Source: Gammaproteobacteria bacterium
GTDB taxonomy: Bacteria; Pseudomonadota; Gammaproteobacteria; DSM-16500
DNA length: 40,835 bases
Direction of reading: 5' to 3'
Assembly (NCBI GenBank): GCA_031291255.1
Contig: JARLJN010000030.1
Span: 1-40,835, forward strand
Shown: positions 25,357 to 34,283 of the stretch, one piece after another
Layout of the letters: each line of letters begins with the position of its first letter
Numbering within the stretch: position 1 is the stretch's first letter
Position numbers and translations under genes: made by a program
Notes under the pieces: generated by a model
Databases searched by the model: none
What the model was told of the DNA's origin: nothing
The model's input: the letters and a program-made list of their open reading frames with translations, nothing else

Positions 25357-27594
25357 TTAATTTAAATTCTTAGACCTTAAAATATCTTCAATCCCTTCAA
25401 CTGCTATAGGCTCACTAAAATAAAACCCCTGACCCGATCCGCATTGCTTAGATTTCAAAAACTCTAATTGCTTTTTCGTTTCTATGCCTTCCGCTAAAAT
25501 ATTTAAATTTAGACTATCAGCCATAGAAATAATTGCTTGGATAATAAATTCATCCCCTTTTTCTTTAGAGATACTATTCACAAATGACTTGTCTATTTTA
25601 ATAGTATTAACAGGCATAGTTCTTAAATAATTTAAACAAGAATACCCAGTACCAAAATCATCAAGAGTAATATGTAAGCCTAACTTGCTTAGCTCCTCAA
25701 TCGTTTTTAACGATTCTGCATTACTAATAATAACATTTTCAGTCAGCTCAAGTTCTAAATAGCATGGCTCTAATTCTGTCTCCTTCAAAGCGGCCTGAAT
25801 AATACTAAATAAATCAGGATTACTTAGCTGTTGACTTGCGACATTCACAGCAACTCGTATTCTAGGTAATCCAGCTTCTTGCCAACGTTTATTTTGCCTA
25901 CAGGCCTCGTATAAAACCCACGTGCCAATTTCAACTATCATCCCAGTATCCTCAGCCAATGGAATAAAATCCAATGGTAATATCAAACCCTTGGTTGGAT
26001 GCTGCCAACGTATTAGCGCCTCCACTGAAATTAATTGTTTTGATTGAAGATCATATTCTGGCTGATACAGTAAAAAGAACTCGTTGTTCGCTATCGCTTG
26101 CCGTAAATCTGATTCTTTTTCTAATCGCTCCATGCTCTGTTTACCAATTTCTTTAGTATAAAATTGAAATTGATTTCCTTTTAATGTCTTAGCTCTATAC
26201 ATCGCAATATCAGCATGTCGTAATAACTCTTCGGGATCTTTGCCTTCTATAGGATAAATACTGATACCTATACTTGGCGTCACATTCACTTTATGCTTGA
26301 GTAATAAAAATGGTTCTGCAAACTTAGCTAATATTTTAATTGCTATTCGCGCCATATCTCGCTTGTCTGCGATAGCAGGAACGACTAAGACAAATTCATC
26401 GCCACCGAGCCTAGCGAGAGTATCCATTGCTCTAACACAAGGGGATAACCTTATACCAACTTGCTTCAGTAGCTCGTCGCCTATACTGTGACTTAAACTA
26501 TCATTCACTAATTTGAAACGATCTAAATCGAAAAAAATGATACCGACCAGCGTGTTATCCCGTTTCGCTTTACTGATGGCACTCACAATTGCGTCAGCTA
26601 ACATTGCACGATTAGGTAGCCCTGTAAGCTCATCATGAGTTGCATAATAATGTAATTTATCTTCGAGCAATGCACGCTTAGTAATATCACGAAAACTCCA
26701 AATTCTACCCGCTAACTTACCGTTCTGTTTATAAGGTTGCGAATAATGTTCAAAGTACCGGTTATCAACAGTTTTTAACTTATCAAGTTTAACAACATCT
26801 GGTTGTAGAGAAAGCTCTTGTAGCAGTTTGAGAAATTGTTCTGAATTTTCCATTTGGCTAGCAATATATTCCAATAAAGCCGCGCCATCTTTTAGATCTA
26901 ACATGCTCTTTGAGATTTTCCACATATCAATAAGAATATTATTATAATCGATGATCTTATTAGACTCATTTATCACTAAAATTCCATCTGCAGAAGATTC
27001 TAACGTGCCCCGTGCGACAGAAAGTGATTGTTCAAGCTGAAGAGTACGCTCTTTAACTCGATCTTCTAGCGATATTGTATAAATACGACTTTCTTGGATT
27101 AATTGCCATTTTCTAGTTAAAGCACAAGCCAATTGGCGTACAGCAACATTATCAAATGGTTTCTTTAAAATTAACAAATTTTCTCTTTGCCCAAGTCGTT
27201 GCACAGTTTCTTCCCAGCTATAATCTGAATAAGCTGTGCATATTACAATTTGCATATCTGGATCTAATTCCCATATGTGTTCTATCGTTTCAATACCATC
27301 CCAACCGGGTGGCATTCTGATATCAACAAATGCAAGAGCATAAGGATTGCCTTCATCAATTGCTTTTTTGATGAGAGCAACACCTTCTTGACCTTGAGAA
27401 GCTACGTCTATAAGAAATCGAGGCAATATAAAATCAGTCGTTTTTTTATTTCCCAATAATTTATCTTCAAGACTATTTAGCTCGTTGTTATCTTGATTGC
27501 TCGTTGTCGATAAAATTTTTATAAAATCTTTATGAATTTCGGGATTATCATCAATAACCAAAATACGTAAATTAAGTTTATTTACATCACTCAT
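25357..27594 (-). CDS. Response regulator with PAS-like, GGDEF and EAL domains
   Basis: Protein of 745 residues from ATG 27594, chosen for gagagg 9 bases upstream (another in-frame ATG lies at 27618). The receiver domain at 1-160 has D15-D16, phospho-acceptor D91 in FVDIRMPPGWDG and the KKPFD lysine, with an unusually long insertion after the first helix. A coiled coil at about 170-195 and a PAS-like domain at about 195-315 follow. The GGDEF domain has RLGGDEF intact at about 393-399. The EAL domain has VEALIRW, ELTEN, DDFGTGYS and AEGIET, all intact. It can in principle both make and degrade cyclic-di-GMP. No kinase gene lies beside it except the permease-kinase across the porin, a plausible partner. 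Confidence 0.92.
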   Translation of the reverse strand: MSDVNKLNLRILVIDDNPEIHKDFIKILSTTSNQDNNELNSLEDKLLGNKKTTDFILPRFLIDVASQGQEGVALIKKAIDEGNPYALAFVDIRMPPGWDGIETIEHIWELDPDMQIVICTAYSDYSWEETVQRLGQRENLLILKKPFDNVAVRQLACALTRKWQLIQESRIYTISLEDRVKERTLQLEQSLSVARGTLESSADGILVINESNKIIDYNNILIDMWKISKSMLDLKDGAALLEYIASQMENSEQFLKLLQELSLQPDVVKLDKLKTVDNRYFEHYSQPYKQNGKLAGRIWSFRDITKRALLEDKLHYYATHDELTGLPNRAMLADAIVSAISKAKRDNTLVGIIFFDLDRFKLVNDSLSHSIGDELLKQVGIRLSPCVRAMDTLARLGGDEFVLVVPAIADKRDMARIAIKILAKFAEPFLLLKHKVNVTPSIGISIYPIEGKDPEELLRHADIAMYRAKTLKGNQFQFYTKEIGKQSMERLEKESDLRQAIANNEFFLLYQPEYDLQSKQLISVEALIRWQHPTKGLILPLDFIPLAEDTGMIVEIGTWVLYEACRQNKRWQEAGLPRIRVAVNVASQQLSNPDLFSIIQAALKETELEPCYLELELTENVIISNAESLKTIEELSKLGLHITLDDFGTGYSCLNYLRTMPVNTIKIDKSFVNSISKEKGDEFIIQAIISMADSLNLNILAEGIETKKQLEFLKSKQCGSGQGFYFSEPIAVEGIEDILRSKNLN

Positions 27595-27724
27595 AAATTT
27601 TTCCTCTCTATATCTCAATTGCTTGCCGATAATTTTTTGTCGATTCTGTAATTGATTGATTTATATAGGGCCGGAAACTCGCGCTTCAGGACTGGTAGTT
27701 ATGGCATATATCGATTAATTTTCT

Positions 27725-28489
27725 TCAAAAATTAACTGCTACTGCTGCTATAAAGTGACTTCCATCAAGTGAGTTATTCAATAATCGATGATTGGTGTTA
27801 GTCCATTTCAGAGTGAGCACGTAGTTATGAATTATTTTATTCACATAAAGCATGTAATCATTATAACTTTTGCCAGCGGCAGATGTCAGGCTGTAATAGC
27901 CTATGCATCCGCCCGCACTTACATCTTTAAAATGAGTAAATTTTTGTGGTAAATCAAAATTAGCATTTAGATTATAATAAACACCCGTTGTATGTGTATT
28001 AAAAACATTATTTGACAATCCAACTAGGCCAGTTAAAAAAAGATAACTGACTGAACCAATGAGTTCGTTGTAATTTAATCTCCCTGCTTTTGGGTAAGCA
28101 TAATGAACAAAATGCGCATCATAACTAAAATCTTTTATTTTGTTTGTAATGCCTGCAACTTGGTCCACTTCAAGAGTCGCCACAGCGCCATTGTTAGCAG
28201 TCTGGTTTACGTTAGAGCCCCATATATTTAAATAAATTCCAGTTGTTGCAAAAGTATAGGTTAAGCCACCTTGAAATGCAGGAAGATTGTTGGATTGACT
28301 TATACCACGGAATATATAATTTGACGTAATTGCAAAATTCCCTGTGACAGGTGACGCGGTTATTTTAGCTGGGGCGGGTGTAATTATTAATTTAGTATGT
28401 GGGAGTGGATGTGGGTGTTCTGCGGCCAAGCTAGTCACACTAGTTATGATAAGAACATTAGTTAATATAATGCGGTTAAAAATATTCAT
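27725..28489 (-). CDS. TorF-family outer membrane porin
   Basis: Protein of 254 residues with a signal peptide (about 1-23, cleavage after SLAA), a short proline-rich stretch and then a beta-barrel. The opening GNFAITSNYIFRGISQS and PAFQGGLTYTF are the diagnostic blocks of the TIGR02001/TorF family, and the chain ends in VAVNF with the terminal aromatic required for barrel assembly. Two such proteins are often encoded beside two-component or transporter genes. It lies between the c-di-GMP regulator and the ethanolamine permease-kinase, and may be the outer membrane entry route for the same nutrient. That link is inferred. Confidence 0.85.
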   Translation of the reverse strand: MNIFNRIILTNVLIITSVTSLAAEHPHPLPHTKLIITPAPAKITASPVTGNFAITSNYIFRGISQSNNLPAFQGGLTYTFATTGIYLNIWGSNVNQTANNGAVATLEVDQVAGITNKIKDFSYDAHFVHYAYPKAGRLNYNELIGSVSYLFLTGLVGLSNNVFNTHTTGVYYNLNANFDLPQKFTHFKDVSAGGCIGYYSLTSAAGKSYNDYMLYVNKIIHNYVLTLKWTNTNHRLLNNSLDGSHFIAAVAVNF

Positions 28490-28703
28490 CCATGAATCCT
28501 TTAATGTTTCATCTTATGTGTGATTTTTAATAATACATGAGCTGATTGTATTTACAATAGTTGTTAATTGTCATATTGAGCAATTTCAATTAGTTAAGAT
28601 AGCGTTTTTACTGATCATTCATTGACCATCAATGCGATATGTGAGATTATTATTAAAGAGTTAGGTGTTTAGTCTTTCGTTAAGGATAACTGGAGAATAA
28701 TAT

Positions 28704-31559
28704 TTGAAAAACTTATTTTCGACGGACACAACCGCTCCTTTAAATACACCTCTTAGCAAAAGTTACAAAATTGGCTGGATCAGCCTTGTTGCGTTGGCAT
28801 TTGGCGGCTTAAATCAAAGTTTACTTCTTTTTAGTGGCTTATTAACTTCCCAAGGTACCGCAGGATTAGTGCTTCTAATGCTGGGTATAGTAGTCATTTG
28901 GTGCGCATTGCCTGGATGGATTGAGCTTGTTTTAATGTTTCCAAATCGTGTTGGCGGCATAGCGGCATGTTCTGCGTATGTGTTTGGTAGTTATGCTCCT
29001 ACTCTTTCCTGTTTGGTTGGGGTGAGTTATTGGGTCGCTTGGGGCTCTACATGTGCCTTTGGTGTAACTTATAGTACTTCAGCTCTCCAAATATATTTCC
29101 CCAACCTTCCTGCAATTCCATTTGCTATGATCCTATTAGTTGCTTTTACAGCGCTTAATTTAACAGGCATAAAGTGGACTGCCAAAGTCATGATAGTGAG
29201 TTCCTCAGTGGCGCTTCTTTTGGCTCTTCTTGCAGCCGTTCTGCCCGTCATAACAGGCAATGTGAATTGGTTGCAAGCCATAGACTTTCATTTGAAATCG
29301 CCTTTTCCTGGAATATTTGGCGGCTTTACAAGCATTATGGCAGGCTTTTATCTGGTCGCCTTCTCAGCTCCTGCCATTGAAAATGCGCTTTGTTTTGTTC
29401 GGGAAACCCGTGATCCTGAAAAGAATGTACCCAAGGCGGCTTATGTCACTGCAGCGCTTTCTGGTTTGTTTTATATTATTCTACCGGTGATATGGTTAGG
29501 TGTCTTAGGCCCAGACAAGCTGAATGTAGATCAGGCAGGACTTAAAACCGCACTAGTGCCGGTATTCCTTTCTTCGATCTTTAATGCTAAGGCAGCTCAA
29601 TTTGCGGCGGTTGTTTTTGTACTGACTAATTCATGGATTTATACAGCGACAGGCTTGGCGGGCATCTCCAGAGCATTAGCGCAAATAGCAGCAGATGGTT
29701 ACGCGCCAGAAATATTTAGCAAAGTTACCAAGAGTGGCGCTCCTTGGGTTGCTTTGATGGCTAGTTTTTTATTAGCCTTTATTTTAACTTGGTATGGCGT
29801 ACCGAATTGGTTATTGGCAGGTACCAACCTATCTTATCTCTTAGCTATCTGTGCTCCTAGTGTAGCAGTATTGTTATTACGTAAAACTAATCCAGACGAC
29901 CCAAGGCCTTATAAAGCTTCGCTACTGACTATAAGGCTAGGTTTAGCGGGAGTCATTTTTTGGGTTATGTGTACCATTTTCGGATTCCAGCAATATGGTT
30001 TGCAACCTGTTATCGGTGGTATTGTTTTCATTTATGCAGCGTTGATATTTTATATTTGGCGAGTTGCATTAGATCAAAAAAAATTAGGTATTTATTTAGA
30101 AAAAAAATTTTTTCATTCTCTACATTTTAAACTGACTGTTGCTATGTTATTTGTTCTAAGTCTAGATGCTATAGGGTATTTAATAGCAATTAGCAATATT
30201 CCAAATACTAATTCATCTCTAGTGGTAATCCTGGAAGATATTTTTATATTAGTTGCTTTGTTAACACTGGGCGTAGGTTTAGTAATGCCTAGTCTTATTG
30301 TTAAGTCTGTTAAGGATGTTTCTAATGCTGCAACACAATTAGTCCATGGAACATTAAAAGATTTTTCTTTTGCAATGAAAGCGCTGGGGTTAGGTAATCT
30401 AGATGAGGCAACGATTAAAGTCGATATAACTCCAGTGTTTGTCAACTCACAAGATGAGATTGGCGAAATGGCCAATAACTTTAATATAATGCAATATGAA
30501 ATAAAAGATGCTGCCATTGGGCTTGTTAATGCACGAGAAGGATTGAAGGTCGCAAGAGAAAAAATCTTACAGCATCAACAATCTTTAATTGAATTAAATA
30601 CTACTTTAGAGTTGCGTGTTAGAGAACGTACTAATGATCTCGAATTAACTAACACTATATTAGTTTCAGAAATTGTTGAGCGTAAAGAAGCGCAATCACG
30701 TGAAAAAATATTAAAAGATGAATTAATAATAGCAGCTAGACAAGCCGGAATGGCTGAAATATCCACTTCAATTATTCATAATGTTGGGAATGTTTTAACT
30801 AGCATAAATACTTCAGCGGGATTGTTATTAGACATAACTAGGCGCCACAATTATATAGAAAAACTTCAAGGCATTGCAAATTTAATACAAGAACATTCTT
30901 TGACATCAAATGATTTTTTTACTACAGATGAGAAGGGAAAGCTAATCCCAAGTTATCTGAGAGCACTTGCAAAGACAATAGAAAAAGAAAATGTAGAAAC
31001 AACTTATGAACTTAATAATTTAAGATCAAATTTGCAGTTTGTCATTGAAATTATTGCAAAACAGCAATCAATCGGTCAGTCCTCGATTTTATTAGAAGAA
31101 GTTTCGATCAATGAGATTGTAGAGTCTGCTTTGAATATGAGTAACTTAAGCGATGTTATCAGCATTAAAAAAGATATTGAAAACTTACCATTCCTATACA
31201 CTGATAAAAGTAAACTTCTGCAAATTTTGATGAATCTATTTTTAAATGCACAAGATGCTTTATTAATGTCTGACCATGAGATTCCTAATAAGCAAATTTT
31301 TATTAGTATTAGAAAAGATAAAGATGGTAAACATATTGAGATTATCATAAGAGATAATGGTGTAGGTATTAAGGCGGAAAATATATCAAAGATATTTTCA
31401 TTGGGATTTACTACCAAGACTTCTGGTCATGGATTCGGACTGCATGCTAGTTCTATTTCTGCAATAGAATTAGGTGGGTCTTTACTAGCAGAAAGTGAGG
31501 GCGAAGGGTTTGGTTCAACATTTATTTTAAAGTTACCTTATCAAGTATCAAAATCATAA
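28704..31559 (+). CDS. Ethanolamine permease fused to a histidine kinase
   Basis: Protein of 951 residues, start TTG 28704 with ggag at 28692-28695. Residues 1-455 are an APC-family permease with twelve helices (GLNQSLLLFSGLL, FPNRVGGIAACSAYV, and RPYKAS near the end) of the ethanolamine/eat-permease group. Two further helices (about 470-535) lead to a HAMP-like segment and a coiled coil (about 605-680). The kinase part has the phospho-histidine H692 in IIHNVGNVLTSI, an N box LMNLFLNAQDAL, D884-NGVGI and the G2 loop SGHGFGL. The layout recalls CbrA, where a transporter is fused to a kinase, but with an APC instead of an SSS module. With eutBC next door, it likely imports and senses ethanolamine at the inner membrane. 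Confidence 0.88.
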   Translation: MKNLFSTDTTAPLNTPLSKSYKIGWISLVALAFGGLNQSLLLFSGLLTSQGTAGLVLLMLGIVVIWCALPGWIELVLMFPNRVGGIAACSAYVFGSYAPTLSCLVGVSYWVAWGSTCAFGVTYSTSALQIYFPNLPAIPFAMILLVAFTALNLTGIKWTAKVMIVSSSVALLLALLAAVLPVITGNVNWLQAIDFHLKSPFPGIFGGFTSIMAGFYLVAFSAPAIENALCFVRETRDPEKNVPKAAYVTAALSGLFYIILPVIWLGVLGPDKLNVDQAGLKTALVPVFLSSIFNAKAAQFAAVVFVLTNSWIYTATGLAGISRALAQIAADGYAPEIFSKVTKSGAPWVALMASFLLAFILTWYGVPNWLLAGTNLSYLLAICAPSVAVLLLRKTNPDDPRPYKASLLTIRLGLAGVIFWVMCTIFGFQQYGLQPVIGGIVFIYAALIFYIWRVALDQKKLGIYLEKKFFHSLHFKLTVAMLFVLSLDAIGYLIAISNIPNTNSSLVVILEDIFILVALLTLGVGLVMPSLIVKSVKDVSNAATQLVHGTLKDFSFAMKALGLGNLDEATIKVDITPVFVNSQDEIGEMANNFNIMQYEIKDAAIGLVNAREGLKVAREKILQHQQSLIELNTTLELRVRERTNDLELTNTILVSEIVERKEAQSREKILKDELIIAARQAGMAEISTSIIHNVGNVLTSINTSAGLLLDITRRHNYIEKLQGIANLIQEHSLTSNDFFTTDEKGKLIPSYLRALAKTIEKENVETTYELNNLRSNLQFVIEIIAKQQSIGQSSILLEEVSINEIVESALNMSNLSDVISIKKDIENLPFLYTDKSKLLQILMNLFLNAQDALLMSDHEIPNKQIFISIRKDKDGKHIEIIIRDNGVGIKAENISKIFSLGFTTKTSGHGFGLHASSISAIELGGSLLAESEGEGFGSTFILKLPYQVSKS

Positions 31560-31668
31560 GTAAAAAATAAATTTATATTTTTTAATGATTGATACTTATT
31601 AAAGAAACTTCAAGTTATCGAAAAGGTTGCGAAGTAGATACCGATAACAATAAGTGAGGATACAATCA

Positions 31669-33072
31669 ATGACTTATCGTTGGACGTTAAATCAAGAAAC
31701 ATTTTTATTTAATGATTTAAAAACGCTGCTTGCTAAAGCAACACCAGAACGTTCATCAGATTCACTTGCAGGTATATCTGCAGTCAGCGAGAGAGAACGA
31801 GTAGCTGCACAATATGCACTTGCTGATATTCCACTTAATCATTTTCTTAATGAGTTAGTTATTCCTTATGAAAGTGATGAAGTCACTCGTTTGATTATTG
31901 ACTCACATGATCATGCATCTTTCGCTCCTATTGCACATCTGACTGTAGGCGAGTTTCGTGACTGGCTTTTAAGTTATGAAGTTACGTCTGAAGTATTAGA
32001 AAACATACGTAATGGAATTACTCCTGAAATGGTAGCTGCAGTTTCAAAGTTGATGAGAATTCAGGATCTTATTAGCGTTGCAAGCAAATGCCGGGTGATT
32101 ACTTCTTTTCGTAGTACGATAGGATTACCGGGAAGATTTTCTACTCGTCTACAACCGAATCATCCCACCGATGATCTAAAAGGAATTCTTGCCAGTATAT
32201 TAGATGGTTTAATGCTTGGAAGTGGAGATGCAGTCATTGGAATTAACCCTGCCTCTGACAATCCAACTAATATTTTATGTTTGTTAAACATGCTGGATGA
32301 ATTAAGGATGCGATTCGAAATTCCGACGCAATCTTGTATTCTCACTCACATTACAACCACTCTTCAACTAATGGAAAATAACGCGCCTATAGATTTGGTA
32401 TTTCAGTCTATCGCGGGGTCAGAAAAAGCAAATGCGGCTTTTGGAGTCAGCTTGAGCCTGATTAAGGAGGCTCACGCGGCGGTGAATTCCCTTAATCGCG
32501 GTACAGTCGGGCATAATACCATGTATTTTGAGACAGGGCAGGGATCTGCACTCTCCAGCAACGCGCATCATGGTGTGGATGCCCAAACAATGGAAGCTAG
32601 AGCATATGCGGTGGCAAGACAATTTAAGCCGCTATTAGTAAATTCTGTAGTGGGTTTTATAGGCCCGGAATATCTGTTTAATGGAAAACAAATTATTCGT
32701 GCAGGCTTAGAAGATCATTTTTGTGGAAAGCTCCTAGGTTTGCCTATGGGCTGTGACGTGTGCTATACAAATCACGCTGACGCAGATCAAAATGATGTTG
32801 ATGTCTTGCTGACTTTGCTGGGTGTTGCGGGTTGCAACTTCATCATGGGTGTTCCAGGCGCCGATGATATCATGCTGAATTATCAAAGCACTTCGTTCCA
32901 TGATGCTCTTTACATCCGTGCTCTTCTAGGGCTAAGACCAGCACCAGAATTTGAAGCGTGGCTTATTAAGATGAAGCTTTGGGACTCCTCTAAAAATCGA
33001 TTAAATGATCCTGGACATATTCTGCTAACAAATGGTTTGTCAGGTTTTCATGGAGGACTTCTAAATGAGTAA
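31669..33072 (+). CDS. eutB: Ethanolamine ammonia-lyase, large subunit
   Basis: Protein of 467 residues from ATG 31669. The upstream GTG at 31654 belongs to the ribosome binding site gtgagga. Conserved EutB blocks are GLPGRFSTRLQPNHPTDDL, which holds the substrate-binding Arg and Gln of the known enzyme, then MYFETGQGSALSSNAHHGVD, LEDHFCGKLLGLPMGCDVCY, TNHADADQND and MGVPGADDIMLNYQSTSFHD. With EutC it forms the adenosylcobalamin-dependent lyase that converts ethanolamine to acetaldehyde and ammonia. No EutA reactivase, aldehyde dehydrogenase or microcompartment gene is seen, so this is the short, non-compartment version. Its stop overlaps eutC by 8 bases. Confidence 0.96.
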   Translation: MTYRWTLNQETFLFNDLKTLLAKATPERSSDSLAGISAVSERERVAAQYALADIPLNHFLNELVIPYESDEVTRLIIDSHDHASFAPIAHLTVGEFRDWLLSYEVTSEVLENIRNGITPEMVAAVSKLMRIQDLISVASKCRVITSFRSTIGLPGRFSTRLQPNHPTDDLKGILASILDGLMLGSGDAVIGINPASDNPTNILCLLNMLDELRMRFEIPTQSCILTHITTTLQLMENNAPIDLVFQSIAGSEKANAAFGVSLSLIKEAHAAVNSLNRGTVGHNTMYFETGQGSALSSNAHHGVDAQTMEARAYAVARQFKPLLVNSVVGFIGPEYLFNGKQIIRAGLEDHFCGKLLGLPMGCDVCYTNHADADQNDVDVLLTLLGVAGCNFIMGVPGADDIMLNYQSTSFHDALYIRALLGLRPAPEFEAWLIKMKLWDSSKNRLNDPGHILLTNGLSGFHGGLLNE

Positions 33073-33826
33073 ATCGTTGAAGCAACTTCAGCTATGGACA
33101 AAGGCACGTGTGGTATTAGGACATAGTGGAAATTCCATTCGAACTCAGGAAATATTAAAATTTAATTATGCGTGTTCAAGAGCGCGTGATGCAGTTCATG
33201 CGGTATGGAATGTGAATTCTACACGAATGGACTTGGAGGCAATGGGAGAGCAAGTCATCGTAGTGACATCACACGTTCTCTCTAGGACTGATTATTTAAA
33301 ACAACCCGCTCTGGGGGGAAGGTTAAGTGAGGAAAGTCGCGTTGTTTTAGAAAAAATAAATAAAGATTACGATGTGGTTTTTATCGTGTCAGATGGGCTT
33401 TCGGCCATCGCTGTGGAAAAACATTTCCTGCCCCTATGGTCCAAGATTAAAGAGAGATTGTTGCAAACTAATTTGCGACTATCCCCAGTTGTACTTGCTC
33501 CTTTTTCAAGAGTCGCATTAAGTGATGATGTGGGCTTTTATCTAAAGGCAAAAGTATCAGTCATTATAATTGGAGAAAGGCCGGGATTGACAGCAAGTGA
33601 CAGTTTAGGGATTTATCTAACTTATGGGCCAAAGCCAGGAAATTTAGATTGTGCTAGAAATTGCATTTCAAATATTCGAACGCCAGATGGTTTGAGTAGC
33701 AAACTCGGTGCAGAAAAACTAAATTTTCTTTTAACTGAAAGTTTGAAACGAGAAATTTCAGGTATTGCACTAAAAGAAGAAACAATAGAGACATTGTTTA
33801 TTTCGCATAATTTGCCGTCGAAATGA
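33065..33826 (+). CDS. eutC: Ethanolamine ammonia-lyase, small subunit
   Basis: Protein of 253 residues. Characteristic EutC stretches are ARVVLGHSGNSIRTQEILKF, ARDAVHAVWN, FIVSDGLSAIAVEKHF-like VFIVSDGLSAIAVE, IGERPGLTASDSLGIYLTYG, then DCARNCISNIR and the cobalamin-binding end. It begins inside the last codons of eutB, which couples translation. It binds the lower face of adenosylcobalamin at the interface with EutB, so the organism must make or import B12. No obvious terminator follows. The next bases belong to an IS4 scar. Confidence 0.95.
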   Translation: MSKSLKQLQLWTKARVVLGHSGNSIRTQEILKFNYACSRARDAVHAVWNVNSTRMDLEAMGEQVIVVTSHVLSRTDYLKQPALGGRLSEESRVVLEKINKDYDVVFIVSDGLSAIAVEKHFLPLWSKIKERLLQTNLRLSPVVLAPFSRVALSDDVGFYLKAKVSVIIIGERPGLTASDSLGIYLTYGPKPGNLDCARNCISNIRTPDGLSSKLGAEKLNFLLTESLKREISGIALKEETIETLFISHNLPSK

Positions 33827-33918
33827 TTTTGATTTTTGGTTATATTGAATTCTTTAATTATTAATGTGATAAAGATTACCAATAATTTCTGTTGTGTCGT
33901 AAACGTATCGCCAATCTT

Positions 33919-34130
33919 TCAATTACCCACATTTTTTATCGCCAAATTAAATCCTAATTCAATATCTGTTAGTCTGATAGACCTCGCCACATCACTATAT
34001 TACCTGGCGGTGGATCCAAAGCGCGTGCAAGATAACCTCCAAGTTTTGCAATCTTAGTGATGTAATCGGATAATTTTTTATTTTTAGATTCTTTGTCATT
34101 ATTATTTTTTATTAAATGATCCAAAGGTGC
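33919..34130 (-). pseudogene. IS4-family transposase remnant (C-terminal part, frameshifted)
   Basis: On the minus strand the sequence encodes IAKLGGYLARALDPPPGN, then IVMWRGLS, the conserved end of IS4-type transposases. A one-base loss after LS breaks the frame, and the continuation LTDIELGFNLAIKNVGN plus stop (33919-33921) is read in the next frame. No N-terminal catalytic region is present, so the element is dead. Upstream on this strand it is preceded by short repeats of aggata-ttgacacc. Confidence 0.75.
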
Positions 34131-34200
34131 TGGTGTCAATATCCTCCGTGCTGGTGTCATATCCTGTGTGCCTGCGGCACACAGGATATGACACCTATTC
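34131..34200. repeat. Perfect 20-bp hairpin with adjoining short direct repeats
   Basis: ggtgtcatatcctgtgtgcc (34153-34172) is exactly reverse-complementary to 34176-34195 around a 3-base loop, a very stable hairpin. A degenerate copy of the arm start (ggtgtcaatatcct) lies just upstream, at about 34132-34145. No T run follows, so it is not a simple terminator. The core aggata(t)tgacacc is shared with the tandem array at 25056-25225. Confidence 0.85.
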
Positions 34201-34283
34201 GTTCATGATGGGCGGGGAAATAGCTCGTCATTTCAAATATTTTTGCTCAGGTGAGATGCTCTTGCTAGTCCAGCTCTATAAAA

